A DNA stretch of 64,000 nt from contig BQKD01000001.1 of assembly GCA_022834735.1 (NCBI GenBank), forward strand, positions 163,659 through 227,658, given 5' to 3'. The DNA comes from Erysipelotrichaceae bacterium OPF54. GTDB lineage: Bacteria; Bacillota_I; Bacilli_A; Erysipelotrichales; Erysipelotrichaceae. Below, one piece after another: positions 16,628-25,543 of this stretch. A model generated the notes under the pieces. It saw nothing but the letters and a program-made list of their open reading frames with translations, made no database searches and was not told the origin of the DNA. Position 1 is the first letter of the stretch, and each line of letters begins with the position of its first letter. The position numbers were made by a program, and so were the translations under genes.

Positions 16628-17110
16628 ATGAACAAGAAAAAAAGAGAACAATTTCGTGGAAAAATACAGGAACATGTGGCTCGCTTCGAGAAAGACGGAC
16701 AGTTTTCCCTGCAGCGCAGTTTTCCTCACCATAAAAATGTCAGTGTGCATGAGCATGTGTGCCATGTCGCGTACGTGGCGCTTAAGATCGCTCATACTTT
16801 GCGGGTAAAGGTGGATGAAGACAAGCTGGTGCGTGCAGCCCTGCTTCATGACTACTATTTATATAACTGGCATGACGACGAGGACTGGCACAAATGGCAC
16901 GGTTTCCGTCATCCGAAATTTGCGTGCGATAACGCGCATCGCGACTTTGGCCTTTGCGAACGGGAAAAGGATGCGATACTGAAGCATATGTTTCCTTTGA
17001 CCATCGTGCCGCCGAAGCACCGCGAAGGCTGGATCATCACGCTGGCTGACAAGGTGTGCGCGTTCAAGGAATGCTGGTTCAGAAACTGGAGCTACGAAAC
17101 CACGAAATGA
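16628..17110 (+). CDS. HD-domain phosphohydrolase (160 aa)
   Basis: A single HD domain: His in SVHEHVCHVAY, the HD pair in RAALLHDYYLYNW, and a final Asp in TLADKVCAF. Related small proteins are predicted metal-dependent phosphohydrolases of unknown substrate. The His/Trp-rich stretch HDDEDWHKWHGFRHP follows the HD pair and matches the subfamily found next to housekeeping genes in Firmicutes. Start chosen at the first ATG, 8 bp from the putative transcript leader; there is no strong Shine-Dalgarno. The 180-bp gap upstream is the divergent promoter region with the kinase. Confidence 0.85.
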   Translation: MNKKKREQFRGKIQEHVARFEKDGQFSLQRSFPHHKNVSVHEHVCHVAYVALKIAHTLRVKVDEDKLVRAALLHDYYLYNWHDDEDWHKWHGFRHPKFACDNAHRDFGLCEREKDAILKHMFPLTIVPPKHREGWIITLADKVCAFKECWFRNWSYETTK

Positions 17111-17114
17111 AAGA

Positions 17115-17161
17115 AAAGCTGAAACCAAACATACGCTATATGTTGGTTTCAGCTTTTTTTA
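17115..17161 (+). terminator. Terminator of HD-domain gene
   Basis: AAAGCTGAAACCAA/TTGGTTTCAGCTTT stem with a T run right after the stop; the stem can also serve the convergent PTS gene. Confidence 0.85.
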
Positions 17162-17204
17162 AATCAAACATGATCTCCGGTTTTACGAATCTTTTCGTAT
17201 GTTT

Positions 17205-17645
17205 CTAGATTCCGTCCGAGAAATCTGTGCACTCTTCTGTACTGCTCAGCACACTTTGAATATTAAATCGCGAGATCATATCTTTGCCTGTATTGATGGC
17301 CATTGTACACATGGCGCTGCTGTCATCCAGAAATGATCGGGACATCACGATTTCTGTCAGCATAGGAAGGTTGGTTCCGGCAATGATTTCTACATTATCA
17401 TAGTTTTGCGCCAGCAAAACGGCTGTTTTATAAGGCGATCCTCCTGGCAGATCCGTGAAGATGAGGATTCCCGAGCATTCTTTTAGAGAATCGAGAGCAC
17501 TTATCAAATCCTTTTCAAGCTTATCTACTTCGTGCTCAAAGTTAACTGCCACATAGTTTTTCTGCGGGCCGGCAATGAGATCGACTGCAGAAGTAATACC
17601 TTCTGCAAAGCGTCCGTGTCCGGTTACAATAATTCCTGTTGCCAT
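17205..17645 (-). CDS. agaF: PTS EIIA component, mannose/GalNAc family
   Basis: 146-aa EIIA of the mannose-fructose-sorbose PTS family. The phosphorylated His is in VTGHGRFAEGI (His10), and DLPGGSPYKTA and LPMLTEIV are family motifs. It accepts phosphate from HPr and passes it to the EIIB encoded 12 kb downstream. It follows agaS by 9 bp in one operon (minus strand), with AGGAGGAAAGT before the ATG. The gene name AgaF is inferred from the neighbourhood; EIIA of a mannose or glucosamine system would look alike. Confidence 0.85.
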   Translation of the reverse strand: MATGIIVTGHGRFAEGITSAVDLIAGPQKNYVAVNFEHEVDKLEKDLISALDSLKECSGILIFTDLPGGSPYKTAVLLAQNYDNVEIIAGTNLPMLTEIVMSRSFLDDSSAMCTMAINTGKDMISRFNIQSVLSSTEECTDFSDGI

Positions 17646-17654
17646 ACTTTCCTC

Positions 17655-18827
17655 CTACTTTCTTGAATATGGATATAAAATAACACCCTTTACGACCCGG
17701 TTTACTTCTCCGCTCGGACATGGATTGTCCGGAGTGAAGCCAAGTGCCAGGGATTTGAAAATTGCAATCGTCTGAGCGACTAGAATGTATTCCAGTCCGC
17801 AGAGGACGTTCGGAAGATCCGCTCCGTTATCAAAATGAATAAAGTAGTCGGTATATTCCCTGATACTGTCATTTTTTGAAGAGACGGCAAGAATCTTGTT
17901 TCCTTTCCGTTCGGCACTCATTTCCTTAATAAGATCATATTCATACTGACGAGTATACGGATCATCGCTCAAATAGACAACACACAATGTGTCCGGATTG
18001 ATGACTGATTTCGGGCCGTGCCGGAAACCCATTGGCGAATCGAATACCGTATCGACCGATCCTCTGGTCAGTTCGCATATTTTCAGTGCCGATTCCTGCG
18101 CAACACCTTTTAAATTGTTCGAACCTAGATATACGATACGGGAAAAGTCAAACTCATCAACAATGGATCTTGCCATCTTCCATGTGTCGTTCAGAAAATT
18201 CCGGGCCTTTCCGATAATCGTATCGATCTCTTTTTCAAATAGATCCAGCTCGTCGAGATTCAAGGCAAGCAGGGCAGCCAGGTACATGTTCGAGTACGAA
18301 GATGTCATCGCAAAGCTCTGATCATGAGTTTCCGGCGTAAGGTTGAGAGCGTAGCAATTTTCTTTTCCTTCGGTAAACCGGGATAAGGATCCATTGTGAT
18401 TGCATGTAATGAACAAATGCTCGATCTGATCGCATACTGTATTAGCAACTTCCACAGCACCGACTGATTCGGGTGAATTTCCAGAACGGCCAAAACTGAT
18501 CAGGAGAGTAGGCCTGGTTTGTGAAAGATAGCTTTCAGGATCGGCTACAATGTCTGTTGTGCCGTAGGATTTTATTTTGTAGTTATGTTTTTTCTGAAGA
18601 GATGGGAAAATCGAGTTTCCGACAAACTCGCTCGTTCCTGCTCCGGTTAAAACAATATCGTAATCCTCGTTGTTTGTTGTGCGGTCAATGAATGCCTGTA
18701 GTGCTTTCTTTTCCTCTTTGATTTGTCTTACTGTTTTTTTCCATGTTTCCGGTTGCTGGCAGATTTCCTTAGCAGTCCAGTAACCGTTTTTTTCTTTCCA
18801 GAATTCTTCTGGCTGACCAAAAAGCAT
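17655..18827 (-). CDS. agaS: AgaS-type SIS-domain deaminase/isomerase
   Basis: 390 aa with two SIS sugar-isomerase domains: TGAGTSEFVGNSIF and SFGRSGNSPESVGAVE in the first, YLGSNNLKGVAQESALK and FDSPMGFRHGPKSVI in the second. AgaS proteins convert galactosamine-6-phosphate to tagatose-6-phosphate and ammonia (known in E. coli). AGGAGG lies 11 bp before the ATG. First gene of the agaS-agaF operon, divergent from a small membrane-protein gene; TGCAAATT at 18916 in the shared promoter region also appears before the aldolase gene. Confidence 0.9.
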   Translation of the reverse strand: MLFGQPEEFWKEKNGYWTAKEICQQPETWKKTVRQIKEEKKALQAFIDRTTNNEDYDIVLTGAGTSEFVGNSIFPSLQKKHNYKIKSYGTTDIVADPESYLSQTRPTLLISFGRSGNSPESVGAVEVANTVCDQIEHLFITCNHNGSLSRFTEGKENCYALNLTPETHDQSFAMTSSYSNMYLAALLALNLDELDLFEKEIDTIIGKARNFLNDTWKMARSIVDEFDFSRIVYLGSNNLKGVAQESALKICELTRGSVDTVFDSPMGFRHGPKSVINPDTLCVVYLSDDPYTRQYEYDLIKEMSAERKGNKILAVSSKNDSIREYTDYFIHFDNGADLPNVLCGLEYILVAQTIAIFKSLALGFTPDNPCPSGEVNRVVKGVILYPYSRK

Positions 18828-18974
18828 ATAGATTTATTCCTCCTGTTTCTTTCTCGATTCATAAGCTTGATTATAATAATGAGGGTATTGTTTTCAATGA
18901 GCTTGTTAAATTGTGCAAATTGGACGCTAATAAATGTATAATGATTTGCATATAATAAAATTGAGGAAACAACT

Positions 18975-19532
18975 ATGAAAAATTTTAAAAATTCAACCAG
19001 AAATGCTCTGCTTGCCGGAAAGAACATTTTCCGCGACACACATGGAAACATTATCTATTATCACGAGAGACAGAATGTCTCTTATCGTATTCCGCCAAAC
19101 AAAGAAAATACTTTTGTGACGTTCCGTTCGCGTTATGCGCTCGACCTGATCTGTTTTACCTTTCTTTATATCCTGTTTGATCTGAATATTTATTTGTCGG
19201 TCGGAATTTGTGCAGTTACAGGAATTTTTCTTGAATACAGGTACCGGTCCTTTCTCAAAAAGCTCGTTCATTCCAATGGACTGAAACAGAGCGCGAAACT
19301 GAAATCAACCGATCAGGCAGTCGAATTGTCCAGAGGCGCTATGCTTCTGCGGATCGTTCTTTATATCGCGTTGGCTGCACTGCTTGTTATCAATACTTTT
19401 GTTTCGGTCAACGTATCGGGAAACCGTTCGCTCATAGTCTTCAGTTATATTCTGGCAGTATTTGCTGGATATATAGGAATAAAATATATGATGATGTTCG
19501 CAAGACATAAAGATTTCCAGAAAGTGCTGTGA
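18975..19532 (+). CDS. Hypothetical membrane protein (185 aa)
   Basis: Four hydrophobic segments: about residues 57-73, 76-90, 122-140 and 148-168, with a polar N-terminus of 50 residues containing YRIPPNKENTF. No family recognised. The -10-like TATAAT lies at 18952 and GAGGAAAC before the ATG. Its terminator is the insertion point of a group II intron. Confidence 0.75.
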   Translation: MKNFKNSTRNALLAGKNIFRDTHGNIIYYHERQNVSYRIPPNKENTFVTFRSRYALDLICFTFLYILFDLNIYLSVGICAVTGIFLEYRYRSFLKKLVHSNGLKQSAKLKSTDQAVELSRGAMLLRIVLYIALAALLVINTFVSVNVSGNRSLIVFSYILAVFAGYIGIKYMMMFARHKDFQKVL

Positions 19533-19548
19533 AAACAGCGCTTTTTTT
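19521..19548 (+). terminator. Terminator bordering the group II intron
   Basis: AAAGTGCTG/CAGCGCTTT stem with seven T; it overlaps the stop codon of the preceding gene. The intron begins 2 bp after the T run. Confidence 0.85.
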
Positions 19549-20103
19549 AGTGTCGGGCATGACACGCATCGAGTCGGTGAAAGTCCGGACCACGGGCCGT
19601 CTACTGCCAAGTGTAGCGAACCACAAGCCGCAGGCCGTGAGGCCGAGGGTGAAGGAAGTGCGGGAGCAAAGTTTGCGAGTCTACGAACAGAAATGTGATA
19701 TAAGGCCAAATGACAGATCAGGTTGCTACACAAACCGAAGTCGCAATAGTAGAACGTAAATGTCAAAACGGTAAATCACGAGGCTTGGAATGAAAGATGT
19801 GTGTCTTACCCCGAGAGATCTTGCGGACATCGAGTCCGAAACCTTTCAAACAGGGATCGGTAACGTAGAATATGGTCGAAAAAGGTTTACCGCAAGAAGT
19901 CAGCTGAAGCCATAGTAGCGATGAACTTTCTGTAACGGAAAGGAAGCGAAGGGCGGATTGTATGTATAGTGTTTCCCGCTGGGAATAAGCGGTGCACAGC
20001 TCGAAAGCCGGGCGATTCAAAAAAAATGCGAGTCGTAACGAGTGTTAGAAGAGCAGAGCGGGAGCGGCTGCACTGACTATGTGAAAAGAATGGAGGAACA
20101 GCC

Positions 20104-21168
20104 ATGTGCAGTAGTATTCTGGAACAGATCCTCGATGACGGGAATCTGGAAAAGGCCCTGAAAAGGGTCAAAAGAAACAAAGGCGCATCGGGTATCGACC
20201 GGATGCCGGTGGAAGAGATCGACGAGTATTTCAAGGAACATAAAGAAGAGATCAAAGCTTCGATACGCGAAATGAGATACGAGCCAAGACCGGTCAGAAG
20301 CGTATATATTCCGAAGAAGGAAGGCCGGATAAGAGGACTCGGGATACCGACTGTGGCGGACAGGGTCATCCAGCAGGCTGTCGCGCAGGTTTTCGAAACG
20401 ATCTATGACCCAGCGTTCAGCGAGCACAGCTATGGGTTCCGGCCAGACCGGAGCGCGCATGACGCGATGGAAGAAGTGCTGATGCACCTGAACGAAGGAT
20501 ATGAATGGGTGATCGACCTGGACATCGAAAAGTATTTCGATACGGTCAACCACGACAGGCTGATCTCGTGCATACGTGAGAAGGTCAATGAAAAGGAGAT
20601 CCTGCACCTGATACGCAGGTTCCTGAAGGCCGGCATCATGGAAGACGGGGTCATCCAGAAAAGCGAGGCCGGGACTCCGCAGGGAGGACCGCTGTCGCCG
20701 ATTCTTTCCAATATCTATCTGGATAAGATGGATAAAGAACTGGAAAACAGAGGACTGTGTGCCGTGCGTTATGCGGACGACTGCGATATCTTCGTGAAGA
20801 GCGAGATGGCTGCCAACCGGGTGATGAAATCGATAACGGGATGGCTGGAAATGCAAGCCAAGCCAGGAACGAAAGCAGAGCCTGTATCAAAAGATCAGGG
20901 AAGTGACACTGCGCATGAGGGCCGTATCAAGAGAAATCGGATGGACAATCACAAGGATCAATCAGATCGTAAGAGGATGGATCAACTATTTCGGGATGGG
21001 ATCGATGAGAGGATTTCTGAAAAAGTTTGGGGAATGGCTCAGGCACAAGATCAGGGTTATTTATCATTCTTGAGCAAGAAGACTCCCACCTCTATAGGTG
21101 GGGGAGGATGTCACTTCAAGCAGTGGAACGATCCTCTGGAATACTATCTATCAAAAACACAGGGTTAA
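20104..21168 (+). pseudogene. Group II intron reverse transcriptase/maturase, damaged
   Basis: RT domains 0-5 are present: GASGIDRMPVEEI, RPVRSVYIPKKEGRIRGLGI, SYGFRPDRSAHDA, WVIDLDIEKYFDTV, AGTPQGGPLSPILSNIYLD and the catalytic YADD in RYADDCDIF. After GWLE (about residue 259) the frame loses the thumb region, and the maturase X motif (GWTITRINQIVRGWINYFGMGSM) is read in another frame at about 20937-21010. A 50-bp IS-end remnant then interrupts the KIRVIY/FKQWNDP motif. So the protein is broken by a deletion or frameshift near 20860 and by the insertion. The single frame on the plus strand to 21168 is not a faithful maturase. Confidence 0.85.
21065..21114 (+). mobile_element. 50-bp minimal element: fused left and right ends of the TnpB element
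   Basis: GCAAGAAGACTCCCACCTCT matches the left end of the TnpB element at 14206-14187 (minus strand), and GGTGGGGGAGGATGTCAC matches its right end at 12850-12833. The two are joined through AGGTG with nothing between. It interrupts the maturase reading frame, and cutting out exactly 50 bp restores VIYFKQWNDP. TTTAT flanks it on the left as for the full element. No gene inside. Confidence 0.8.
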
Positions 21169-21271
21169 TCGAATACAGACAGTGCGCCGTATACGTTAAG
21201 CGTACGTGCGGTGCGACGAGAGGGGCGGAAATATTCTGTTTCTCCTCTATTCTATTGAGCGGCCGGCAAAT

Positions 21272-21303
21272 AAAAAACTGCAGAATCTTTTTTCATTCTG
21301 CAG
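21272..21303 (-). terminator. Terminator of nagA
   Basis: CTGCAGAAT/ATTCTGCAG stem with six T on the minus strand. Confidence 0.85.
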
Positions 21304-21311
21304 AAATCTGC

Positions 21312-22451
21312 TTATTTACAGGCAGCACCTCGCGCATAAGTTTGTATGACATCGTAGTTGTTGTCCAGCACCACAAGATCGGCATCATAGCCTGTGCATA
21401 TTTTTCCTTTCCGATCATCTATGCGAAGAGCTCTTGCAGGATTTAAGGTGCAGGCATTCAATGCATAGTCAAAAGGAACACCAGCCTGCTCGACCAGGAG
21501 CTGAAGCCCTTTGTTGATGCGCAACGTACTGCCCGCCAGACCTTTTGTGGAAGTCAGATGGGCGCTGCCATCAGGATAAACTTCAATCTCGTTGCCTCCA
21601 AACAGAAATTTTGAGCCGACAGGACATCCTTTTGCCATTAAGGAGTCGGAAACGAGTAGCACATGATCTCTTCCTTTTGTCATAAAGAAAGTGTTCAGAG
21701 CATTGATGTTGGAGTGATTGCCGTCGCAGATTACTTCGCCATATATATCCCGTATGCGCATCGCTGCTCCGGTCAGGCCTGGATTGCGGTGATGGAACGG
21801 AGTCATTCCGTTAAATACATGGGTCATGGACCGTGCTCCGTGAGCGACAGCCATGACAGCCTGTTCATAGGTTGCAGAAGAATGTCCCTGACTGACAAGG
21901 ATCCCATGTGAAGCGCAGTATTGTGCCAAAGCAAAGTTTTTGTCGTGTTCGCATGCCATAGTAATGACTTTGATGAGCCCGTTCGCGTCTTCTTGATACT
22001 GTTTGAATTCCTCGACATTCGGTGCGATACAGTATTGTTCAGGCTGCGCTCCTTTGTATTTCTGGTCAAGATACGGTCCTTCAAAATGAATGCCGAGAAT
22101 TTCCGCACCTTCATAACCTTCCTCCACGACGGCTGCCACGTTTTTTAAAGCGTTCGAAAGGACTTCGTGGCTTTGCGTAATCGTTGTCGGACAGATTCCT
22201 GTGACCCCTTCGTACGGAATTTCTTTCATCCAGTGACGAAGTCCGTCAGGAGTGCCGTCGTTGGTATCCCAGCGGTCGTAACCATGGGTGTGGATATCGA
22301 TAAATCCGGGAACGATACGGTTGCTGCCGTAATCTATTTGCGCCTTCTTTTCGTCATAAGGATAAATATTGGTGATTTTTCTGTTTTCAAATTCTATTTG
22401 TGCCTCGATGAATTGCCCGGCAATCCAGACACGTCTGCTTTGAATGATCAT
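21312..22451 (-). CDS. nagA: N-acetylglucosamine/galactosamine-6-phosphate deacetylase
   Basis: 379-aa amidohydrolase that removes acetate from GlcNAc-6-P or GalNAc-6-P. Motifs: VPGFIDIHTHGYD (metal/TIM barrel start), GIHFEGPYL, GHSSATYEQA, THVFNGMTPFHHRNPG, ICDGNHSN and SDSLMAKG. GGAGGGAAATAAA precedes the ATG at 22451; an in-frame ATG six codons earlier overlaps that site and is not used. Within an aga-type locus it is most likely GalNAc-6-P deacetylase (AgaA role), but the sequence alone does not separate the two substrates. Confidence 0.92.
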   Translation of the reverse strand: MIIQSRRVWIAGQFIEAQIEFENRKITNIYPYDEKKAQIDYGSNRIVPGFIDIHTHGYDRWDTNDGTPDGLRHWMKEIPYEGVTGICPTTITQSHEVLSNALKNVAAVVEEGYEGAEILGIHFEGPYLDQKYKGAQPEQYCIAPNVEEFKQYQEDANGLIKVITMACEHDKNFALAQYCASHGILVSQGHSSATYEQAVMAVAHGARSMTHVFNGMTPFHHRNPGLTGAAMRIRDIYGEVICDGNHSNINALNTFFMTKGRDHVLLVSDSLMAKGCPVGSKFLFGGNEIEVYPDGSAHLTSTKGLAGSTLRINKGLQLLVEQAGVPFDYALNACTLNPARALRIDDRKGKICTGYDADLVVLDNNYDVIQTYARGAACK

Positions 22452-22601
22452 TTTATTTCCCTCCGTCATGTCTTTATTTTAGGATGATTTGTTTGTCCGG
22501 GTCATTGCAGTTATGGGCAAGTTTTTTATACAAATTAGCATTTTTTTTCGTGTTGTTTTTGCCATTCTGTATAATAGTCAATTGAAAGAGAGACAAATAT
22601 T

Positions 22602-23237
22602 ATGACAAAAACAATTGCCGTTGCGGTTGTCGCAGCACTGATTATGTTTACGATAATCAACACTTTGAAAACAACTTTGTACAGGAAAATGGTCAGCAAC
22701 CTTGAGAACGGAGAGTACGCGGATTTTGACGAAAAAATCAATCGGAAGTGGACACAGTTCCTGTTTCCGAAAACGAGTATTCTTGATCTGAAGCTCAATG
22801 CAGCACTTGTTCAGAAAAAGAAAAAAGAGGCGATCCGGCTGCTCGATGAGCTTTGCTCGCTTCCTCTGGTCCTTTCCCAGAAAGAAAACTATTATATGAA
22901 AGCTTTTAATTTTTTTGTCGGGATCAACGATGAGAAAAACAGTGGCCGGTATTTGAAAAAAATCAACGAACTGCCGAATGACCGGATCAAATTAGAGGCT
23001 AATCGTGTTTACAACATTTTTATATTGAAAAACGATAAGGATCTTGGAGATCTTCTGCAGGAGCTTGAAGGATTTGAAGAAGACGAAAAGGGAATCAATG
23101 AATATTTGATTTCTGTGATCTACAAAAATAAAAAGGATCTTGTCAATGCAAAAAAATTTGAAGAGCTGAGCAGAAAACATTTTGCAAGTATTGATGAAAA
23201 AACAGCCCGGAAGCTGGAAAAGGAAAAATTCTCATGA
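22602..23237 (+). CDS. Membrane-anchored TPR-like protein (211 aa)
   Basis: One N-terminal transmembrane helix (about residues 4-22) followed by a charged helical domain with helix pairs reminiscent of tetratricopeptide repeats. No family name recognised. GAAAGAGAGACAAATATT precedes the ATG. It overlaps the HAD phosphatase gene by 4 bp (ATGA), so the two are coupled. Divergent from nagA across a 150-bp promoter region. Confidence 0.75.
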   Translation: MTKTIAVAVVAALIMFTIINTLKTTLYRKMVSNLENGEYADFDEKINRKWTQFLFPKTSILDLKLNAALVQKKKKEAIRLLDELCSLPLVLSQKENYYMKAFNFFVGINDEKNSGRYLKKINELPNDRIKLEANRVYNIFILKNDKDLGDLLQELEGFEEDEKGINEYLISVIYKNKKDLVNAKKFEELSRKHFASIDEKTARKLEKEKFS

Positions 23238-24001
23238 AAATTTTGGCAAGCGATTACGATGGTACGCTCAAATATAAAGAACATATAACTGCAGAAGATA
23301 TCGAAGCAATCAAAAAGTGGAAAGCGGAAGGAAATCTGTTCGTGATTGATACAGGACGTTCCATGGAATCTATTCTTGAAGAAGCCGGAAAATACAACTT
23401 GCCCGTTGATTTCTACATCACAAATAACGGCGGTATGGTTTTTGACAAGGAAGGAAACGTGCTGTTTTCATCCTGTCTGCCTGTCGATGTTTCGCATCAG
23501 ATCATGACCCTTGCCTCCCAAATGAAAGGTGTAGTATCCTATGTAGTCAACGACGGATGGTACCGTCATCGGATCGTGATCGATTCTGGCCTGAAAGAAT
23601 ACCGGTATCCCGATCTTATGCCCGATCTTGATGAAAAGCAGGTATTCGAAATGAACAAATACGCCCAGATCGTTTTGTCTTTCGATTCTGTCCGAAAAGC
23701 TTCTGAGGCTGCACAATATTTGAACGAACAGTATGGCTGTCAGATTTGTGCGTATGCGAATAAGTATGTGACCGATATCGTTCCGAAAGGCATTTCCAAA
23801 GCGCGCGGGCTTTTGTTTCTGAGCAATCTTCTGTCTGTCGAAGAAAACAATATTTATTCGATCGGAGATGGTGAAAATGATATTCCGTTGATGGAATTTG
23901 CCGGACATGGTGGCTGTATGGCAAGCGCGAAGTCACAGCTGCGTTGTCATGCGTGTTATCTTTGCGAAAGCGTATCGGACTATATCAAAAAGATTGGTTA
24001 G
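23234..24001 (+). CDS. HAD-superfamily (Cof-type) sugar phosphatase
   Basis: 255 aa, subfamily IIB. Motif I is DYDGTLKYKEH (nucleophile Asp7 in ASDYDGTL), motif II TGRS, motif III with the Lys in VPKGISKA and motif IV GDGENDIPLME. Such enzymes dephosphorylate sugar phosphates or related metabolites. The location in the amino-sugar locus suggests relief from a toxic sugar phosphate, but the substrate cannot be told. Confidence 0.9.
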   Translation: MKILASDYDGTLKYKEHITAEDIEAIKKWKAEGNLFVIDTGRSMESILEEAGKYNLPVDFYITNNGGMVFDKEGNVLFSSCLPVDVSHQIMTLASQMKGVVSYVVNDGWYRHRIVIDSGLKEYRYPDLMPDLDEKQVFEMNKYAQIVLSFDSVRKASEAAQYLNEQYGCQICAYANKYVTDIVPKGISKARGLLFLSNLLSVEENNIYSIGDGENDIPLMEFAGHGGCMASAKSQLRCHACYLCESVSDYIKKIG

Positions 24002-24168
24002 AAACAGGATGCTTGTTTTATATTCATTGATTTGACTAAAAATGCAAATTTAAATGAAATATATGGGTCGATTTTAGTGTTTTGTTTGCACTATATAACA
24101 ACATGTTACCAGTTTTTACCTTAGCGAACATATAATCGGGCGTGTGAGCTGAGGAGGTAAATAAACTC

Positions 24169-25479
24169 ATGGAAAATGCATTGAAGAAAATTGTTGCTGC
24201 GCAGAAAGCAGGAAAGGCAACAGGAATTTATTCCTGCTGCAGTGCGAATGAATACGTGATCAAAGCCGCTCTTCTGAAAGGAAGGAAAGACAATTCCTGT
24301 GTCCTGATTGAAAGTACGGCCAATCAGTGTGATCAATATGGCGGGTATACTGGAATGAAGCCGGCAGATTTCCGAATATTTGTCGAAAAGCTTGCTGATG
24401 AGATCCATTTTGATAAATCGCGTCTGTTTCTTGGCGGAGATCATCTTGGCCCGTTGACCTTTGCGTCCATGCCTGAAGAGGAGGCGATGAAAGAGGCAGA
24501 GGAGCTGATTCGTCAGTATGTGGCTGCAGGATTTACAAAAATCCATATTGATACGAGCATGAAAGTGGCTGATGATGATCGGGAAGCCCGCTTGTCGGAT
24601 TCGACAATCGCAAGACGAGGTGCTCAGCTGGCAAAAGTGGCTGAAGAGACTTTTCTAGAATTGAAAAAAAGCTGTCCGGATGCGGTCGAGCCGGTTTATA
24701 TCGTAGGAAGCGAAGTGCCAATCCCTGGCGGACAGCAGGGTGGCGCCCAGACCGATCAAGTGCAGGTTACGAGGCCCGAGGATTTCAAAGCAACTTTGCG
24801 CGCTTTCGAAGAAGCATTTAGTGCCAGAGGGCTTGATCATGCATGGAACAATGTTATTGGAATCGTCGTCCAGCCGGGTGTCGAAGAAAAGGATGCCGGA
24901 TGTACCGAGTATGATCGTTCCAAAGCGGCTACGTTATGTGAAGCGATCAGGGAATACGACAATATCGTTTTCGAAGGACATTCAACAGACTATCAGACAA
25001 AGATCAAACTTAGAGAACTTGTGGAAGACGGTGTGGCGATCCTAAAAGTTGGTCCTGGCCTTACATTTGCGATGCGGGAGGCTTTGTTTGCGCTTGCCTA
25101 TGCAGAAAAAGAATTGTTGAAAGACCGGAACAGTCATTTTATGGAAGTGCTTGACGAGGCGATGGTGGCAGATCCGCCATACTGGAAGAAGCACTATCAA
25201 GGAACAAAGGAAGAAATCGCTTTCAAACGGAAATACTCTTTTTCGGATCGCTGCCGTTACTACATGCCGGAAAAAAAGGTTGCGGATGCGCGCAATACGA
25301 TGATTGCCAATCTGAAGGATGGTGTTCCTTTGAATCTGCTGAGCCAGTTCATGCCGCGCCAGTACACCAGAGTAAGGGAAGGTCTGCTGCAAAACGATCC
25401 GGAAGCGTTGATCATTGATCATATTGGAGATACGATCGACGAGTATCTTTACGCGACACGGCAGAATGAATTGTTTTAA
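24169..25479 (+). CDS. agaZ: D-tagatose-1,6-bisphosphate aldolase subunit (GatZ/KbaZ family)
   Basis: 436 aa, full family length. Family motifs: AGKATGIYSCCSANEYVIKAA, LFLGGDHLGPLTF, KIHIDTSMKVADD, YIVGSEVPIPGG, VVQPGVEE, FEGHSTDYQT and KVGPGLTFAMREALF. These proteins are needed for full activity of the class II tagatose-bisphosphate aldolase; the catalytic partner (KbaY/GatY) is not in the window. GAGGAGGTAAATAAACTC gives a strong ribosome binding site. The 160-bp upstream gap has an AT-rich promoter region with TGCAAATT at 24041 and TATAAT at 24131. Confidence 0.92.
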   Translation: MENALKKIVAAQKAGKATGIYSCCSANEYVIKAALLKGRKDNSCVLIESTANQCDQYGGYTGMKPADFRIFVEKLADEIHFDKSRLFLGGDHLGPLTFASMPEEEAMKEAEELIRQYVAAGFTKIHIDTSMKVADDDREARLSDSTIARRGAQLAKVAEETFLELKKSCPDAVEPVYIVGSEVPIPGGQQGGAQTDQVQVTRPEDFKATLRAFEEAFSARGLDHAWNNVIGIVVQPGVEEKDAGCTEYDRSKAATLCEAIREYDNIVFEGHSTDYQTKIKLRELVEDGVAILKVGPGLTFAMREALFALAYAEKELLKDRNSHFMEVLDEAMVADPPYWKKHYQGTKEEIAFKRKYSFSDRCRYYMPEKKVADARNTMIANLKDGVPLNLLSQFMPRQYTRVREGLLQNDPEALIIDHIGDTIDEYLYATRQNELF

Positions 25480-25495
25480 TTAGAGATAATAATCT

Positions 25496-25543
25496 AGCTG
25501 TCCATACCGGATTGATGTTCGATCGGAATGGACAGCCTTTTTT
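25496..25543. terminator. Bidirectional terminator between agaZ and the AraC gene
   Basis: AGCTGTCCATACCG pairs with CGGAATGGACAGCC; T run on the plus side. Confidence 0.8.

Larger units (their letters stand above)
19550..21257 (+). mobile_element. Group II intron with degraded reverse transcriptase
   Basis: The 5' end reads GTGTCGGGCATGACACG and continues with CGAGTCGGTGAAAGTCC, the style of bacterial group II intron domain I. About 550 bp of structured RNA (rich in AAGCCG, GAAAGCCGGGCG motifs) precede the RT gene. The 3' end has domain V-like GTGCGCCGTATACG-TTAA-GCGTACGTGCGGTGCG at about 21183-21216 followed by GAGAGGGGC and a domain VI-like tail ending near CTATTCTATT. Insertion directly after an intrinsic terminator is typical of class C introns (known); the class is not proven here. 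The 3' border is approximate. Confidence 0.75.
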
